A stretch of DNA of 64,000 nt from Sphingobium sp. 15-1 (GCF_013375535.1 NZ_JABXJG010000001.1:1-64000); one strand, 5' to 3'; shown: positions 9,184 through 17,777, numbered from the stretch's first letter. Notes: a model not told the origin generated them from the letters alone. Program-made: numbers and translations.

Positions 9184-10860
9184 ATGCAGGGCGTGACATT
9201 GACGAGCCGCGCCACTGCCTTCGCCTGCGCCGCGGGGGCGCTGGTGTTCATCCTGTCGCTGGTGCTGGGCCAGGGGCAGGCCACGGATATTGACGGCATC
9301 GGCCGGTCCCTCATCATCGCGATCCTGTGCGGCACTTTGAGCTGGGCTTCGGCGCGCCGAACCGTGGCGACGACGGCCAGCGCCATTGACGGGGCGACGG
9401 AGCGGTTGCTGGCGGCAGCGCATGGCGACCTGCAATCCGCCGTGCCCGCCGACATAGGCCAGGAACTGCCCGACCTGTCGGTGGCGATGGAGAGCCTGTT
9501 CAGCCAGGTGCGCACCAATCTGGATCATGTGCAGGCGCTGGCCCTGTTCGATCAGGTGACCGGCCTTGCGAACCGCGCCAGCTTTTGCCGGCAGGTTGAA
9601 CGGATGCTGGCCGAGCGCAGCGAGGAGGGGCTGGCGGCGCTGTTCTTCATCGATCTCGACGGGTTCAAGGGCGTCAACGACACGCTGGGCCATGCGGCGG
9701 GCGACCAGTTGCTGGCCCGCGTCGCCGGTCGACTGCGCGAAGTCGCCATGGCGCAGGCCAGCGCGGGGACGGGCGATTGCCTGATCGGCCGTCTGGCGGG
9801 GGATGAATTCACCCTGTTCGTGCCCGCCATGCCTGATCTGGACACTGCCGGCCGCATCGCCCGCGCCATCCAGTTCGCGCTGCGCGAGCGCTTCGACCTG
9901 GGCAGCCAGCATGTCGATCTGGGCGCGTCGATCGGCATCGCCTGCTATCCCGAACATGGCGACACGCTGCCCGCGCTGCTGCGTTCGGCCGACATCGCCA
10001 TGTATCATGCCAAGCATCAGGGCCGTAACCGGGCCGAGATGTTCACCACCGAACTGGCGCTGGAAGCCGCCGACCGCGCCGAACTGGAGCGCGATCTGCT
10101 GCTGGGCCTGCAGCGAGACGAATTCCTGCTGGAATTCCAGCCGCAGATCGAGATCGGCAGCGGCCGCGCGGTCAGCGCCGAAGCGCTGGTGCGTTGGGTC
10201 CATCCGGAACGGGATCTGGTCATGCCCGGTTCTTTCGTGCCGGTGGCGGAGGAAAGCGGCGCGATCGTGGCGCTGGGCGATTGGGTGATGGGGCGGGTGT
10301 GCGAAACGGCGGCGCGCTGGGCGCGGGCCGGGGTTGGGCAGCGCATCGCGGTCAACATTTCTTCGCGGGAATTGGCGCAGGCCGATTTCTTCCTGCGCCT
10401 GCGTCATGCCATGGACGCGCATCAGGCTCCGGCGGTCATGCTGGAACTGGAAATCACCGAATCGCTGGCGATGGACATGAAGGCGCAGACGCTCGATCAA
10501 TTAAGCGCCCTGAGGCGCGATGGCGTGCGCGTGGCCATCGACGATTTCGGGACGGGCTATTCCAACCTGTCGCGCTTGCGCGAACTGCCCGTCGACCGGG
10601 TGAAGATCGACCGCTCTCTGGTCCGCGACATCGCCGTTTCGGCCGAGGCGCGCACGATTTGCAGCGCCGTCGTCGGGCTGATCCAGGGCCTTGGCATGGA
10701 AGTGGTGGTCGAGGGCGTGGAAACCGAGGCGCAGATGGAGATGCTGCGCGTGATCGGCTGCTCGCTGTTCCAGGGCTATCATCTGGCGCGGCCGACGGGG
10801 GAGGCGGATTATCTCGCCCGTTTCGCCTTCGTGCCAATGCCGGAGCGGCGCTCGGTCTAG
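9184..10860 (+). CDS. Membrane GGDEF-EAL protein (cyclic di-GMP turnover)
   Basis: The N-terminus has two hydrophobic segments (about residues 8-25 and 38-55), a short linker, then GGDEF and EAL domains, 558 residues in all. The GGDEF domain has DLDGFKGVNDTLGHAAGDQLL-type residues and the active-site variant LAGDEF (AGDEF in place of GGDEF, which is often still active). The EAL domain retains EALVRW, the ITES glutamate, DDFGTGYSNL, KIDRS and EGVET, so phosphodiesterase activity looks intact. No separate sensory domain is seen. The SD GGGAGG lies just upstream of the ATG. A run of palindromes follows. Confidence 0.95.
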   Translation: MQGVTLTSRATAFACAAGALVFILSLVLGQGQATDIDGIGRSLIIAILCGTLSWASARRTVATTASAIDGATERLLAAAHGDLQSAVPADIGQELPDLSVAMESLFSQVRTNLDHVQALALFDQVTGLANRASFCRQVERMLAERSEEGLAALFFIDLDGFKGVNDTLGHAAGDQLLARVAGRLREVAMAQASAGTGDCLIGRLAGDEFTLFVPAMPDLDTAGRIARAIQFALRERFDLGSQHVDLGASIGIACYPEHGDTLPALLRSADIAMYHAKHQGRNRAEMFTTELALEAADRAELERDLLLGLQRDEFLLEFQPQIEIGSGRAVSAEALVRWVHPERDLVMPGSFVPVAEESGAIVALGDWVMGRVCETAARWARAGVGQRIAVNISSRELAQADFFLRLRHAMDAHQAPAVMLELEITESLAMDMKAQTLDQLSALRRDGVRVAIDDFGTGYSNLSRLRELPVDRVKIDRSLVRDIAVSAEARTICSAVVGLIQGLGMEVVVEGVETEAQMEMLRVIGCSLFQGYHLARPTGEADYLARFAFVPMPERRSV

Positions 10861-10868
10861 AGCATCGT

Positions 10869-10962
10869 GCGCAAAAGTGGGAACCGGTTTTGCGCTTAAA
10901 ATTATGCGACAACAAAAGCTTAGAGCGCGCGGCCTGCGTCCGATTTAACGCAGTGCGCTCTA
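10869..10962. repeat. Two adjacent short palindromes downstream of the GGDEF-EAL gene
   Basis: The first (10869-10895) pairs GCGCAAAA with TTTTGCGC around GTGGGAACCGG, a motif seen widely in alphaproteobacterial intergenic repeats. The second (10921-10962) has outer arms TAGAGCGC and GCGCTCTA with a nested CTGCGT and ACGCAG pair. Either could form an RNA hairpin in the 3' region of the GGDEF-EAL transcript. Neither has a clean U-run. Confidence 0.65.
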
Positions 10963-10974
10963 AATCCGATATTC

Positions 10975-11040
10975 GTGTTCCTGCGAAGGCAGGAATCCAG
11001 TTCGGGCGGTGGAACTGGACTCCTGCCTTCGCAGGAGTAC
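10975..11040. repeat. Inverted repeat, TCCTGCGAAGGCAGGA family, copy 1
   Basis: Arms of about 29 bp (10975-11003 and 11012-11040) are near-perfect reverse complements, separated by only 8 bp. Each arm also contains its own small palindrome, CCTGCGAAGGCAGG. The element sits between the convergent GGDEF-EAL and dapE genes. Two further copies are at 14597-14683 and 20374-20460. Confidence 0.8.
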
Positions 11041-11062
11041 GGCTTGCGTTCGGGACGGGTTC

Positions 11063-12205
11063 TTATTCGCTCAAGGCGCGCATTGTCACCAGCCGGTAGA
11101 TTTCCGTCAGATCCTTGAGATCGGCCAGCGCCACCGCCTCGTCCAGCTTGTGCATGGTCGCATTGTTCAGGCCGAATTCCACGACCGGGCAAAGGCGCGA
11201 GAGGAAACGGGCGTCCGACGTCCCGCCGGTGGTCGACAGTTCCGCCTCCACCCCCGTCACTTCCCGGATCGCGCCCGCCACCAGGTCCGACAGCGTGCCC
11301 GGCTCCGTCAGGAAGGGTTCGCCGCTGATCTTCGCCTCCACCGTGCCGCCTTCGGTCGCGGCGAGCGCCGTGATGAGGTCGACCAGTTCCGCGCCGCTAT
11401 GTTCGTTGTTGAAACGGATCGAGATGCGCGCCTGCGCGGCGGCGGGGATGACGTTGGTGGTGGGATTGCCGACGTCGAGATTGGTGATCTCGATATTGCT
11501 GGCCTGGAACCAGTCATTGCCCTCGTCCAGCACAATGGCGTCGATGGCCGACAGGATGCGGATGAGGCGCGGGATCGGGTTGTCGGCCAGATGCGGATAG
11601 GCGACATGGCCCTGCACGCCCTGGACATTGATCCACATGTTGACCGAGCCGCGCCGGCCGATCTTGACGACGTTGCCCAGCCGTTGCGAGGATGTGGGCT
11701 CGCCCACCAGGCAGAGGTCGGGGCGCAGGCCATGGGCGGCCATGCGATCCATCAGGGCGAGCGTGCCGTGGACAGCCGCGCCTTCCTCATCGCCGGTGAT
11801 GATCAGGCTGATCGTGCCGGGCAGGTCTTCGGGCAGGTCGTGCAGCGCGGCGACATAGGCGGCGATGGCGCCCTTCATATCCACCGCGCCGCGGCCGTAG
11901 AGCAACTCGCCGCGCCTTTCCGGCTGGAACGGATCGCTGGCCCAGCCATTGCCCGGCGGGACCACGTCCAGATGCCCGGCGAAGGCGAAATGCCTGCCCG
12001 GCCCGGTCGTCCGCCAGGCCAGCAGATTTTCCACTGGTCCGTCCGGCGCCTCGCCGGTCAGGAAGCGATCGACGGTGAAGCCCAGCGGCTTCAGCATCGC
12101 TTCCAGCACCGCGAAAACCTCCCCCGTGGCGGGCGTGACGGATGGGCAGGCGATCAGCTTCTCGGCTATGATGATCGGGTCGGCATCGGTGCTGGTCTTG
12201 GTCAT
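11063..12205 (-). CDS. dapE: Succinyl-diaminopimelate desuccinylase
   Basis: DapE releases succinate from N-succinyl-LL-diaminopimelate in lysine and peptidoglycan-precursor synthesis. The 380-residue M20-family zinc peptidase has AFAGHLDVVPPG (metal-binding His and nearby Asp), GRGAVDMKG (bridging Asp) and the GDEEG pair of acidic residues. The length is normal. It is divergent from the cupin gene across a region carrying two tandem palindromes, and convergent with the GGDEF-EAL gene. Confidence 0.96.
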   Translation of the reverse strand: MTKTSTDADPIIIAEKLIACPSVTPATGEVFAVLEAMLKPLGFTVDRFLTGEAPDGPVENLLAWRTTGPGRHFAFAGHLDVVPPGNGWASDPFQPERRGELLYGRGAVDMKGAIAAYVAALHDLPEDLPGTISLIITGDEEGAAVHGTLALMDRMAAHGLRPDLCLVGEPTSSQRLGNVVKIGRRGSVNMWINVQGVQGHVAYPHLADNPIPRLIRILSAIDAIVLDEGNDWFQASNIEITNLDVGNPTTNVIPAAAQARISIRFNNEHSGAELVDLITALAATEGGTVEAKISGEPFLTEPGTLSDLVAGAIREVTGVEAELSTTGGTSDARFLSRLCPVVEFGLNNATMHKLDEAVALADLKDLTEIYRLVTMRALSE

Positions 12206-12220
12206 GCGGTTGCGTTAGAG

Positions 12221-12322
12221 CATTTTGAAGCCGGCTGGAACAGCCGGCGGCTCGCAAAATGCGGCGGAAAACGGCAGGGCATTTTGAAGCCGGCTGGAAC
12301 AGCCGGCGGCTCGCAAGATGCG
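12221..12322. repeat. Tandem pair of 43-bp palindromes between dapE and the cupin gene
   Basis: Copy 1 is 12221-12263 and copy 2 is 12280-12322, a period of 59 bp. The copies differ at one position (CAAAATG versus CAAGATG). Each is itself a hairpin: outer arms CATTTTG/CAAAATG and inner arms GCCGGCTG/CAGCCGGC. The pair starts 15 bp upstream of the dapE start and ends about 44 bp upstream of the cupin start, so it occupies the shared upstream region of both genes. Confidence 0.85.
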
Positions 12323-12366
12323 CCTGCAACGGCGCCGGGCAGCTTTGCCGGCAAGGAGGATGTGTC

Positions 12367-12810
12367 ATGCCCAAGATCGACCTTGCGGCCATCGAACAGA
12401 GCAATCGGACCGGCTATCCGCCGCAATATGCGGGCGCGGTGGCGGAACGATGGGTGCGCAAACTGGGACCGGCGACCGGCCTTTCCGATTTCGGCGTCAG
12501 TCATGTGGTGCTGAAGCCCGGCGCGGCATCCTCCCAGCGGCACTGGCATGAGGATGAGGACGAGTTCGTCGTCATGCTGAGCGGCGAGGCGGTGCTGGTC
12601 GAGGAAGGCAGCCGGACCAAGTTGCGTGGCGGCAACATGGCGTCCTTCCCCAAGGGCGAGCCCGATGGCCATCATCTGGTCAATGAGAGCGACGCGGACT
12701 GCGTGTTCCTGGCGGTGGGGCGCGTTCCGCTGGGGGATGCGCACTATCCCGACATCGACATGCAATGGGTCAAGGGCGCCTATCGCCGCAAGAATGGAAG
12801 CGGCTTTTGA
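12367..12810 (+). CDS. Small cupin-domain protein
   Basis: This 147-residue protein is a single cupin domain. Motif 1 (HWHEDEDEFVVMLSG, about residues 59-73) supplies His 59, His 61 and a Glu for metal binding. Motif 2 lies around GNMASFPKGEPDGHHL. The substrate is unknown; many such proteins bind sugars or small acids. The ATG at 12367 has a strong AAGGAGGA sequence just upstream; the frame is open further 5' but would run through the palindromes. The stop codon TGA overlaps the TTG proposed as the start of the next gene. Confidence 0.88.
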   Translation: MPKIDLAAIEQSNRTGYPPQYAGAVAERWVRKLGPATGLSDFGVSHVVLKPGAASSQRHWHEDEDEFVVMLSGEAVLVEEGSRTKLRGGNMASFPKGEPDGHHLVNESDADCVFLAVGRVPLGDAHYPDIDMQWVKGAYRRKNGSGF

Positions 12811-13838
12811 AGCTGGACCGGCGGGCGTCGATGGCGTTGCTGGGCGCGGCGATGGCGGCTCCCCGGGCCTTGGCCGCGGCTCCGGCGGGGGTGGTGAAGC
12901 CGCCCCGGCTGCGTCCTGGCGACATGGTGGGGCTGGTCGAGCCGGCGGGCTTCACCGATGACGCCTTCGACCTCGATCTGGTCAAGGAAACGATCGTCGC
13001 CATGGGGCTGGTGCCCAAGCCGGCGAAGCATCTGGTGGAACGCTACGGCTATCTGGCGGGGACGGATGCGGACCGGGCGGCGGACATCAATGCGATGTTT
13101 GCCGATCCGCAGGTGCGGGCCGTGTTCGCGACGCGGGGCGGATGGGGGTGCGCGCGGCTGCTGCCCTATCTGGATTTCAAGGCGATCAGGGCCAATCCCA
13201 AGCTGCTGATCGGCTTTTCCGACATCACTGCGCTGCATCTGGCCTTTGCGGCGCGGGCGGGGTTCGTCACCATCCACGGGCCCAATGCGGCGAGCAGTTG
13301 GCCGCGCTTTTCCTGGGATGCCTTTCGCGCCATTGCTTTCGATGGGGCGACGCCCTTGCTCGCCAATCCGGAGGGGCGTGAGGACCGGCTGGTGCAGCGG
13401 AGCGGGCGTATCCGGACCTTTCGCGGCGGGAAGGCGAGCGGGCGGTTGCTGGGCGGGAACCTGACCGTGCTTTCGACGCTGATGGGCACGCCCTGGGTGC
13501 CGGATTTCGACGGGGCGATCCTGTTCATCGAGGATGTGAGCGAGCAGCCTTATCGGATCGACCGGATGTTGACGCAGCTCTCGCTGGCCGGTGTGCTGGG
13601 CAAGGTGGCGGGCGTGGTGTTCGGGCAATGCACCGATTGCGGACCGAGCGGGGCTTCCTATGGCGGCTTCACGCTGTCGGAAGTGTTGCAGCAGCATCTG
13701 GCGGGCTTGGGCGTGCCCGCCTTTCAGGGCGCGCTGTTCGGGCATGTCGCCAGCCAGTTCAGCCTGCCGGTCGGATGCCGGGCGGAGATTGATGCCGATG
13801 CGGGAACGATCCGGTTGCTGGAGGCGGCCGTCCGATAA
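12807..13838 (+). CDS. LD-carboxypeptidase (peptidase family S66), probably Tat-exported
   Basis: Family S66 enzymes remove the terminal D-Ala from murein tetrapeptides or related substrates. The nucleophile motif IGFSDITALHLAF, the FIEDVSEQPYRIDRML segment with the catalytic Glu, and GHVASQFSLPVG with the catalytic His are all present. I propose the TTG at 12807, overlapping the cupin stop, because it gives a twin-arginine-like leader (KLDRRASMALLGAAMA) ending in ALAAAP; GGAAG lies upstream. An ATG at 12831 would lose the Arg pair. LdcA of E. coli is cytoplasmic, so an exported version would be a difference. Confidence 0.87.
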   Translation: MKLDRRASMALLGAAMAAPRALAAAPAGVVKPPRLRPGDMVGLVEPAGFTDDAFDLDLVKETIVAMGLVPKPAKHLVERYGYLAGTDADRAADINAMFADPQVRAVFATRGGWGCARLLPYLDFKAIRANPKLLIGFSDITALHLAFAARAGFVTIHGPNAASSWPRFSWDAFRAIAFDGATPLLANPEGREDRLVQRSGRIRTFRGGKASGRLLGGNLTVLSTLMGTPWVPDFDGAILFIEDVSEQPYRIDRMLTQLSLAGVLGKVAGVVFGQCTDCGPSGASYGGFTLSEVLQQHLAGLGVPAFQGALFGHVASQFSLPVGCRAEIDADAGTIRLLEAAVR

Positions 13839-13867
13839 GCGACGCCATGATAGAGCGCCGCAGCGGT

Positions 13868-14221
13868 TCAGTCCTTCTCGTCGGCAGGGCGGACATAGGC
13901 GCCATGGCCGTCGGGCGGGATCAGGGACTTGCCCTTGATGGTGAGGGCGAGGGTCTGGAAGCCGGGTTCGGGCACGTCCCTGGTCTTTTCCGCCGCGAGG
14001 ATGACGGTGCCGTCTTTCTCTGTCCATCTGCCCTCCGCGAAGAGGTCCAGCGCGCCATAGACCAGATACCATTGGAACCGGCCGTCCGGGTGGAGCATCA
14101 GTTCGGAGCCGGTTTCCATGACCCCGCGTAAATAATAATGACCGGCGCGTTCGGGGGTTTGCGCCCATGCCGGACTGGCGAGGAAGGCGGCGAGGGGCAG
14201 GAAGGCGGTGAGGACGCGCAT
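13868..14221 (-). CDS. Small secreted protein of unknown function
   Basis: From the ATG at 14221 the product is 117 residues with a clean signal peptide (MRVLTAFLPLAAFLASPAWA then QTPER). The mature part has a run typical of a small beta-rich domain (GHYYLRGVMETGSELMLHPD, then WYLVYGALDLFAEGRW). I do not recognise the family. An ATG 21 bp further upstream would spoil the signal peptide. It is convergent with the LD-carboxypeptidase gene and in the same orientation as the 58-residue gene upstream of it. Confidence 0.7.
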   Translation of the reverse strand: MRVLTAFLPLAAFLASPAWAQTPERAGHYYLRGVMETGSELMLHPDGRFQWYLVYGALDLFAEGRWTEKDGTVILAAEKTRDVPEPGFQTLALTIKGKSLIPPDGHGAYVRPADEKD

Positions 14222-14259
14222 CCGGCGATGATGGCACAGCATGGCGCGGGGGAACAGGC

Positions 14260-14436
14260 TTACCAGGCGCGGGGGCTGTGGCCGACGCGATGGGAGACCT
14301 GCTGCTCGATCTCGTTGAGCTGGGCCTGGCTGAGCACGCCGGACAGGAGCAGCTTGCGCATCAGCTCGTCCACCAGCGCCGCGAGGAAGTGCAGCTCCGC
14401 CCGTTCGGACAGGGTGTCGTTGCTGTCGACGTTCAT
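14260..14436 (-). CDS. 58-residue hypothetical protein
   Basis: A short gene with ATG at 14436 and a good Shine-Dalgarno GGAGGG about 8 bases upstream. The product is predicted all-helical and charged (ERAELHFLAALVDELMRKLL, then QAQLNEIEQQVSHRVG), with no signal or membrane segment. I do not recognise it. The length, RBS and separation from the downstream secreted-protein gene (38 bp) support it as real, but nothing shows what it does. Confidence 0.55.
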   Translation of the reverse strand: MNVDSNDTLSERAELHFLAALVDELMRKLLLSGVLSQAQLNEIEQQVSHRVGHSPRAW

Positions 14437-14596
14437 GGCTCGGGCCCTCCGGCGTAAAGGCTTAATTTTACGAGGGAACACAGCAAGGCATAGAGCGCGG
14501 GGACGCAGGGCATCCCTCATTCGAGGCGGCCTGGCGAATATGGTTAAGGATGAGGAAGGCGTGAGGGCCGCGGGTGGCCAATTTCCTGATGTGCGC

Positions 14597-14683
14597 CATG
14601 TTCCTGCGAAGGCAGGAACCCAGTCCAGACGGTGCGATGATGCTCTAAGAGCGGGACTGGGCTCCTGCCTTCGCAGGAGCATG
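14597..14683. repeat. Inverted repeat, TCCTGCGAAGGCAGGA family, copy 2
   Basis: Arms of about 30 bp (14597-14626 and 14654-14683) are reverse complements apart from two mismatches. The loop of about 27 bp contains GATGCTCTAAGAGC. It lies in the 280-bp gap between the vgr-related gene and the 58-residue gene, where I see no other gene. Confidence 0.8.
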
Positions 14684-14716
14684 TTTTGACCGAACATCAA
14701 TTGCCCGCCTTCCACC

Positions 14717-15181
14717 CTAGCCCGCCGTGAACGGCAGCAGCGCGTCATAGACGGGCAGGGGCGGTTTGCCCTCCACTGGAACCCCGCGCCGCAGCAGAAA
14801 GGCATGGCGCGCAATCTCCGCCTGCTGCTCCAGCCCATAGCGGCGGAAGGGCCGCCCCGGCACGATCTCATAGCCATAGCGGCACAAGGGATGGCGCATC
14901 AGCGGCAGATACCATCTGCCGCCCCGCTGCGCCTGCCAGACATGGGTCATCTCATGGATGAAATGGCCCTGGATATGCAGAGGGCTGTCGCAGAAATCCG
15001 CGCAGAACAGGCCGCCTTCCGGATGGAACCAGAGGTCGCCGTCAGGCGCCATGGTGACGCCCCTGGGCTGAAGCGGCCACCATTTGCGATTATGCACCCG
15101 CACCCGCCCATAATCGATCGCGTCTCCGAAAACCGACCGAGCGAGGGCGGTTTCCGCCGCCGTCAGCGGGCGGCCGGTCAA
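14717..15181 (-). CDS. HExxH putative metalloprotein ('vgr-related' family of sphingomonads)
   Basis: The 154-residue product contains HEMTHVWQ (about residues 76-83), an HExxH zinc-peptidase-like motif, followed later by EQQAEIARHAFLL, which could supply a third ligand. I associate this pattern with proteins named 'vgr-related' in sphingomonads, whose function is not established. There is no signal peptide. The start is a TTG at 15181 that overlaps the preceding PCuAC stop (TTGA), so translation is probably coupled; no good ATG exists near the N-terminus. Confidence 0.75.
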   Translation of the reverse strand: MTGRPLTAAETALARSVFGDAIDYGRVRVHNRKWWPLQPRGVTMAPDGDLWFHPEGGLFCADFCDSPLHIQGHFIHEMTHVWQAQRGGRWYLPLMRHPLCRYGYEIVPGRPFRRYGLEQQAEIARHAFLLRRGVPVEGKPPLPVYDALLPFTAG

Positions 15182-15657
15182 TGCGCCGCATGCTCCCCGG
15201 TCTGGGGGGCGGGAGCGGCCGCGCCGGGCTTCTGAATGACGGCGTCGACCAGCAGGCGGTCGCCATTGGCGAGCAGGAAGGTGAGCGTCATCTTGCCCCG
15301 ATTGATCGCCGTGTCGTTGATACCCCAGAGCATCAGATGCTTGCCGCCCGGCGCGAAGGCGACCTTCGACTTGGCGGGGATGGGCACGCTGTCGAGCGGC
15401 TTCATCGTCATCTTGCCGCCTTCGCTCATGCTCTCATGCATCTCTACCTTCAGCGCATAATCGGTCAGCACACCGCGCAGGGCTGTGTCCACATCGCCGC
15501 CATGGGCGACGAAATAGCCGGAGGACGGCGTATCCTTATTGGGGCTGAGCCGCACCCAGGCCTGGTCGACATAGGTGGGCGCGGGGTCGCCGCAGGCCGC
15601 CAATGCAAAGGGCAGCGCAAGGGGGACAAGGGCGATAAGGGAGAAATAAGCGCGCAT
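15178..15657 (-). CDS. Periplasmic copper chaperone PCu(A)C
   Basis: PCu(A)C proteins carry Cu(I) to cytochrome oxidase in the periplasm. The 159-residue product has a lipoprotein-like leader (MRAYFSLIALVPLALPFALA then ACGDP). It carries the copper-site pattern HESMSEGGKMTM... followed by GGKHLMLWG, that is the His/Met set expected for the H(M)x10Mx21HxM motif. A C-terminal tail ends EHAAH. The start ATG 15657 excludes an upstream extension without a signal. It overlaps the vgr-related gene by 4 bp. Divergent from dnaK. Confidence 0.9.
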   Translation of the reverse strand: MRAYFSLIALVPLALPFALAACGDPAPTYVDQAWVRLSPNKDTPSSGYFVAHGGDVDTALRGVLTDYALKVEMHESMSEGGKMTMKPLDSVPIPAKSKVAFAPGGKHLMLWGINDTAINRGKMTLTFLLANGDRLLVDAVIQKPGAAAPAPQTGEHAAH

Positions 15658-15717
15658 GGACAAGGCCTTTGTGACTGTCTCGTTTCCGGTCGATTGACTA
15701 GCTAATGTCCGCAGCTT

Positions 15718-15748
15718 CTTGTGCCAAGCAAAAGCGCGCCTATATCCC
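15718..15748 (+). promoter_or_regulatory. Heat-shock sigma-32-type promoter upstream of dnaK
   Basis: CTTG (15718-15721), a 17-base spacer, then CCTATAT (15739-15745) match the alphaproteobacterial RpoH consensus CTTG-N17/18-CYTATNT. The promoter lies about 90 bp before the dnaK ATG and in the right orientation. The match is read directly; the function is inferred. Confidence 0.65.
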
Positions 15749-15833
15749 TTGCGCAAACGCCCTTGCCTTGGCGCTTTCGTGAGGTATGGGGCCGTCAACC
15801 GCTGAATATGATTTGGGGTTCAAAGAGGACAAG

Positions 15834-17732
15834 ATGGCAAAAGTAATCGGTATCGACCTTGGCACCACCAATAGCTGCGTCGCCGTGATGGACGGCGGCA
15901 AGCCCAAGGTGATCGAAAATGCGGAAGGCGCGCGCACGACGCCCTCGATCGTGGCCTTCACCAAGGATGGCGAACGCCTGATCGGCCAGCCCGCCAAGCG
16001 TCAGGCCGTGACCAATCCCGACAATACGGTTTTCGCGGTCAAGCGCCTGATCGGCCGCCGCTTCGACGATCCGATGACCAAGAAGGACATGGAACTCGTC
16101 CCTTATGAAATCGCCAAGGGTCCGAACGGCGACGCCTGGGTGCAGGCTGGCGGCAAGGATTATTCGCCTTCGCAGATTTCCGCCTTCACCCTCCAGAAGA
16201 TGAAGGAAACCGCCGAGAGCTATCTGGGCGAGACGGTCACGCAGGCGGTCATCACCGTTCCCGCTTATTTCAACGACGCCCAGCGTCAGGCGACCAAGGA
16301 CGCCGGCCAGATCGCTGGCCTGGAAGTGCTGCGCATCATCAACGAGCCGACCGCGGCGGCGCTGGCTTATGGCCTCGAAAAGCAGGACGGCAAGACCATC
16401 GCGGTCTATGACCTTGGCGGCGGCACCTTCGACATCTCGATCCTGGAGATCGGCGATGGCGTGTTCGAGGTGAAGTCGACCAATGGCGACACTTTCCTGG
16501 GCGGTGAGGATTTCGACGCCAAGCTGGTGGAATATCTGGCGGAGGACTTCAAGAAGGCTGAAGGGATCGATCTCACCAAGGACAAGCTGGCGCTGCAACG
16601 TCTGAAGGAAGCGGCTGAAAAGGCGAAGATCGAGCTGTCGTCCGCGCAGTCGACCGAAGTCAACCTGCCCTTCATCACCGCTGACCAGAATGGTCCCAAG
16701 CACCTCGTCAAGAACATCACCCGCGCCGATCTGGAGCGGCTGGTGGCCGACCTCATCAAGCGGACCATGGAGCCGTGCAAGAAGGCGCTGGCCGACGCTG
16801 GCGTTTCCGCGAGCGAGATCAGCGAAGTCGTCCTCGTCGGCGGCATGACCCGCATGCCCAAGGTGCGCGAGGCCGTGAAGGATTTCTTCGGCAAGGAACC
16901 GCATACCGGCGTCAACCCGGACGAAGTCGTCGCCATGGGCGCTGCCATTCAGGCTGGCGTGTTGCAGGGCGACGTCAAAGACGTGCTGTTGCTGGACGTG
17001 ACTCCGCTGTCGCTGGGCATCGAGACGCTGGGTGGCGTGTTCACCCGCATGATCGACCGCAACACCACCATCCCCGCTAAGAAGTCGCAGGTCTATTCGA
17101 CCGCCGACGACAATCAGCAGGCGGTGACGATCCGCGTGTTCCAGGGCGAGCGTGAAATGGCGGCGGACAACAAGCTGCTCGGCCAGTTCGATCTGGTCGG
17201 CATCCCGCCCGCGCCGCGCGGCGTGCCGCAGATCGAAGTCACTTTCGACATCGACGCCAACGGTCTGGTCAACGTCCATGCCAAGGACAAGGGCACTGGC
17301 AAGGAACAGCAGATCCGCATTCAGGCTTCGGGCGGTCTGTCGGACGCCGACATCGACCAGATGGTCAAGGATGCCGAGCGCTTTGCCGAGGAAGACAAGA
17401 AGAAGCGGGAGTCGGCCGAGGCGAAGAACAATGCCGAGAGCCTGATCCACACCACCGAGCAGCAGCTTTCCGAGCATGGCGACAAGGTGGACGCTGGCCT
17501 GAAGTCGGAGATCGAGACCGCGATCGCCGCCACCAAGTCGGCGGTCGAGAGCGGCGATGCGGAAGCCATGAAGACCAAGGCGCAGGAACTGGCGCAGGTC
17601 GCCATGAAGCTGGGCCAGGCCATTTATGAGAAGGAGCAGGCGGCTGCGGCTGCTCCGGGTGCGGATGCTCCGAAGGCGGACGATGATGTCGTCGATGCCG
17701 AATTCTCCGAAGTGGACGACAACAAGGCGTAA
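15834..17732 (+). CDS. dnaK: Molecular chaperone DnaK (Hsp70)
   Basis: DnaK binds unfolded peptides in an ATP-dependent cycle with DnaJ and GrpE. The 632-residue protein begins [21 protein letters not shown], the phosphate-1 motif. It also shows [31 protein letters not shown] and the substrate-binding start [20 protein letters not shown]. The tail is rich in acidic residues and ends [14 protein letters not shown]. Ser/Thr, Gly and length features are normal. A heat-shock promoter candidate precedes it and dnaJ follows after a hairpin. Confidence 0.98.
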   Translation: MAKVIGIDLGTTNSCVAVMDGGKPKVIENAEGARTTPSIVAFTKDGERLIGQPAKRQAVTNPDNTVFAVKRLIGRRFDDPMTKKDMELVPYEIAKGPNGDAWVQAGGKDYSPSQISAFTLQKMKETAESYLGETVTQAVITVPAYFNDAQRQATKDAGQIAGLEVLRIINEPTAAALAYGLEKQDGKTIAVYDLGGGTFDISILEIGDGVFEVKSTNGDTFLGGEDFDAKLVEYLAEDFKKAEGIDLTKDKLALQRLKEAAEKAKIELSSAQSTEVNLPFITADQNGPKHLVKNITRADLERLVADLIKRTMEPCKKALADAGVSASEISEVVLVGGMTRMPKVREAVKDFFGKEPHTGVNPDEVVAMGAAIQAGVLQGDVKDVLLLDVTPLSLGIETLGGVFTRMIDRNTTIPAKKSQVYSTADDNQQAVTIRVFQGEREMAADNKLLGQFDLVGIPPAPRGVPQIEVTFDIDANGLVNVHAKDKGTGKEQQIRIQASGGLSDADIDQMVKDAERFAEEDKKKRESAEAKNNAESLIHTTEQQLSEHGDKVDAGLKSEIETAIAATKSAVESGDAEAMKTKAQELAQVAMKLGQAIYEKEQAAAAAPGADAPKADDDVVDAEFSEVDDNKA

Positions 17733-17744
17733 GCTGATGTGCTT

Positions 17745-17777
17745 GCCCCGTCAGGACTGTTATGGCCGTGACGGGGC
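17745..17777 (+). promoter_or_regulatory. Hairpin between dnaK and dnaJ
   Basis: GCCCCGTCA (17745-17753) and TGACGGGGC (17769-17777) are perfect nine-base arms around a 15-base loop. The hairpin begins 12 bp after the dnaK stop and has no U-tract, so it is more likely an RNA processing or attenuation element than a strong terminator. DnaK is normally made in excess of DnaJ, which such an element could bring about. Confidence 0.6.

Noticed and set aside
10861-11062. Possible CRISPR-like array downstream of the GGDEF-EAL gene
   Set aside because: The repeats are palindromes of different sequence and spacing, not direct repeats with unique spacers.
15795-17477. A minus-strand open frame of 560 codons inside dnaK
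   Set aside because: Antisense to dnaK, with composition typical of shadow frames and no start signal or domain.
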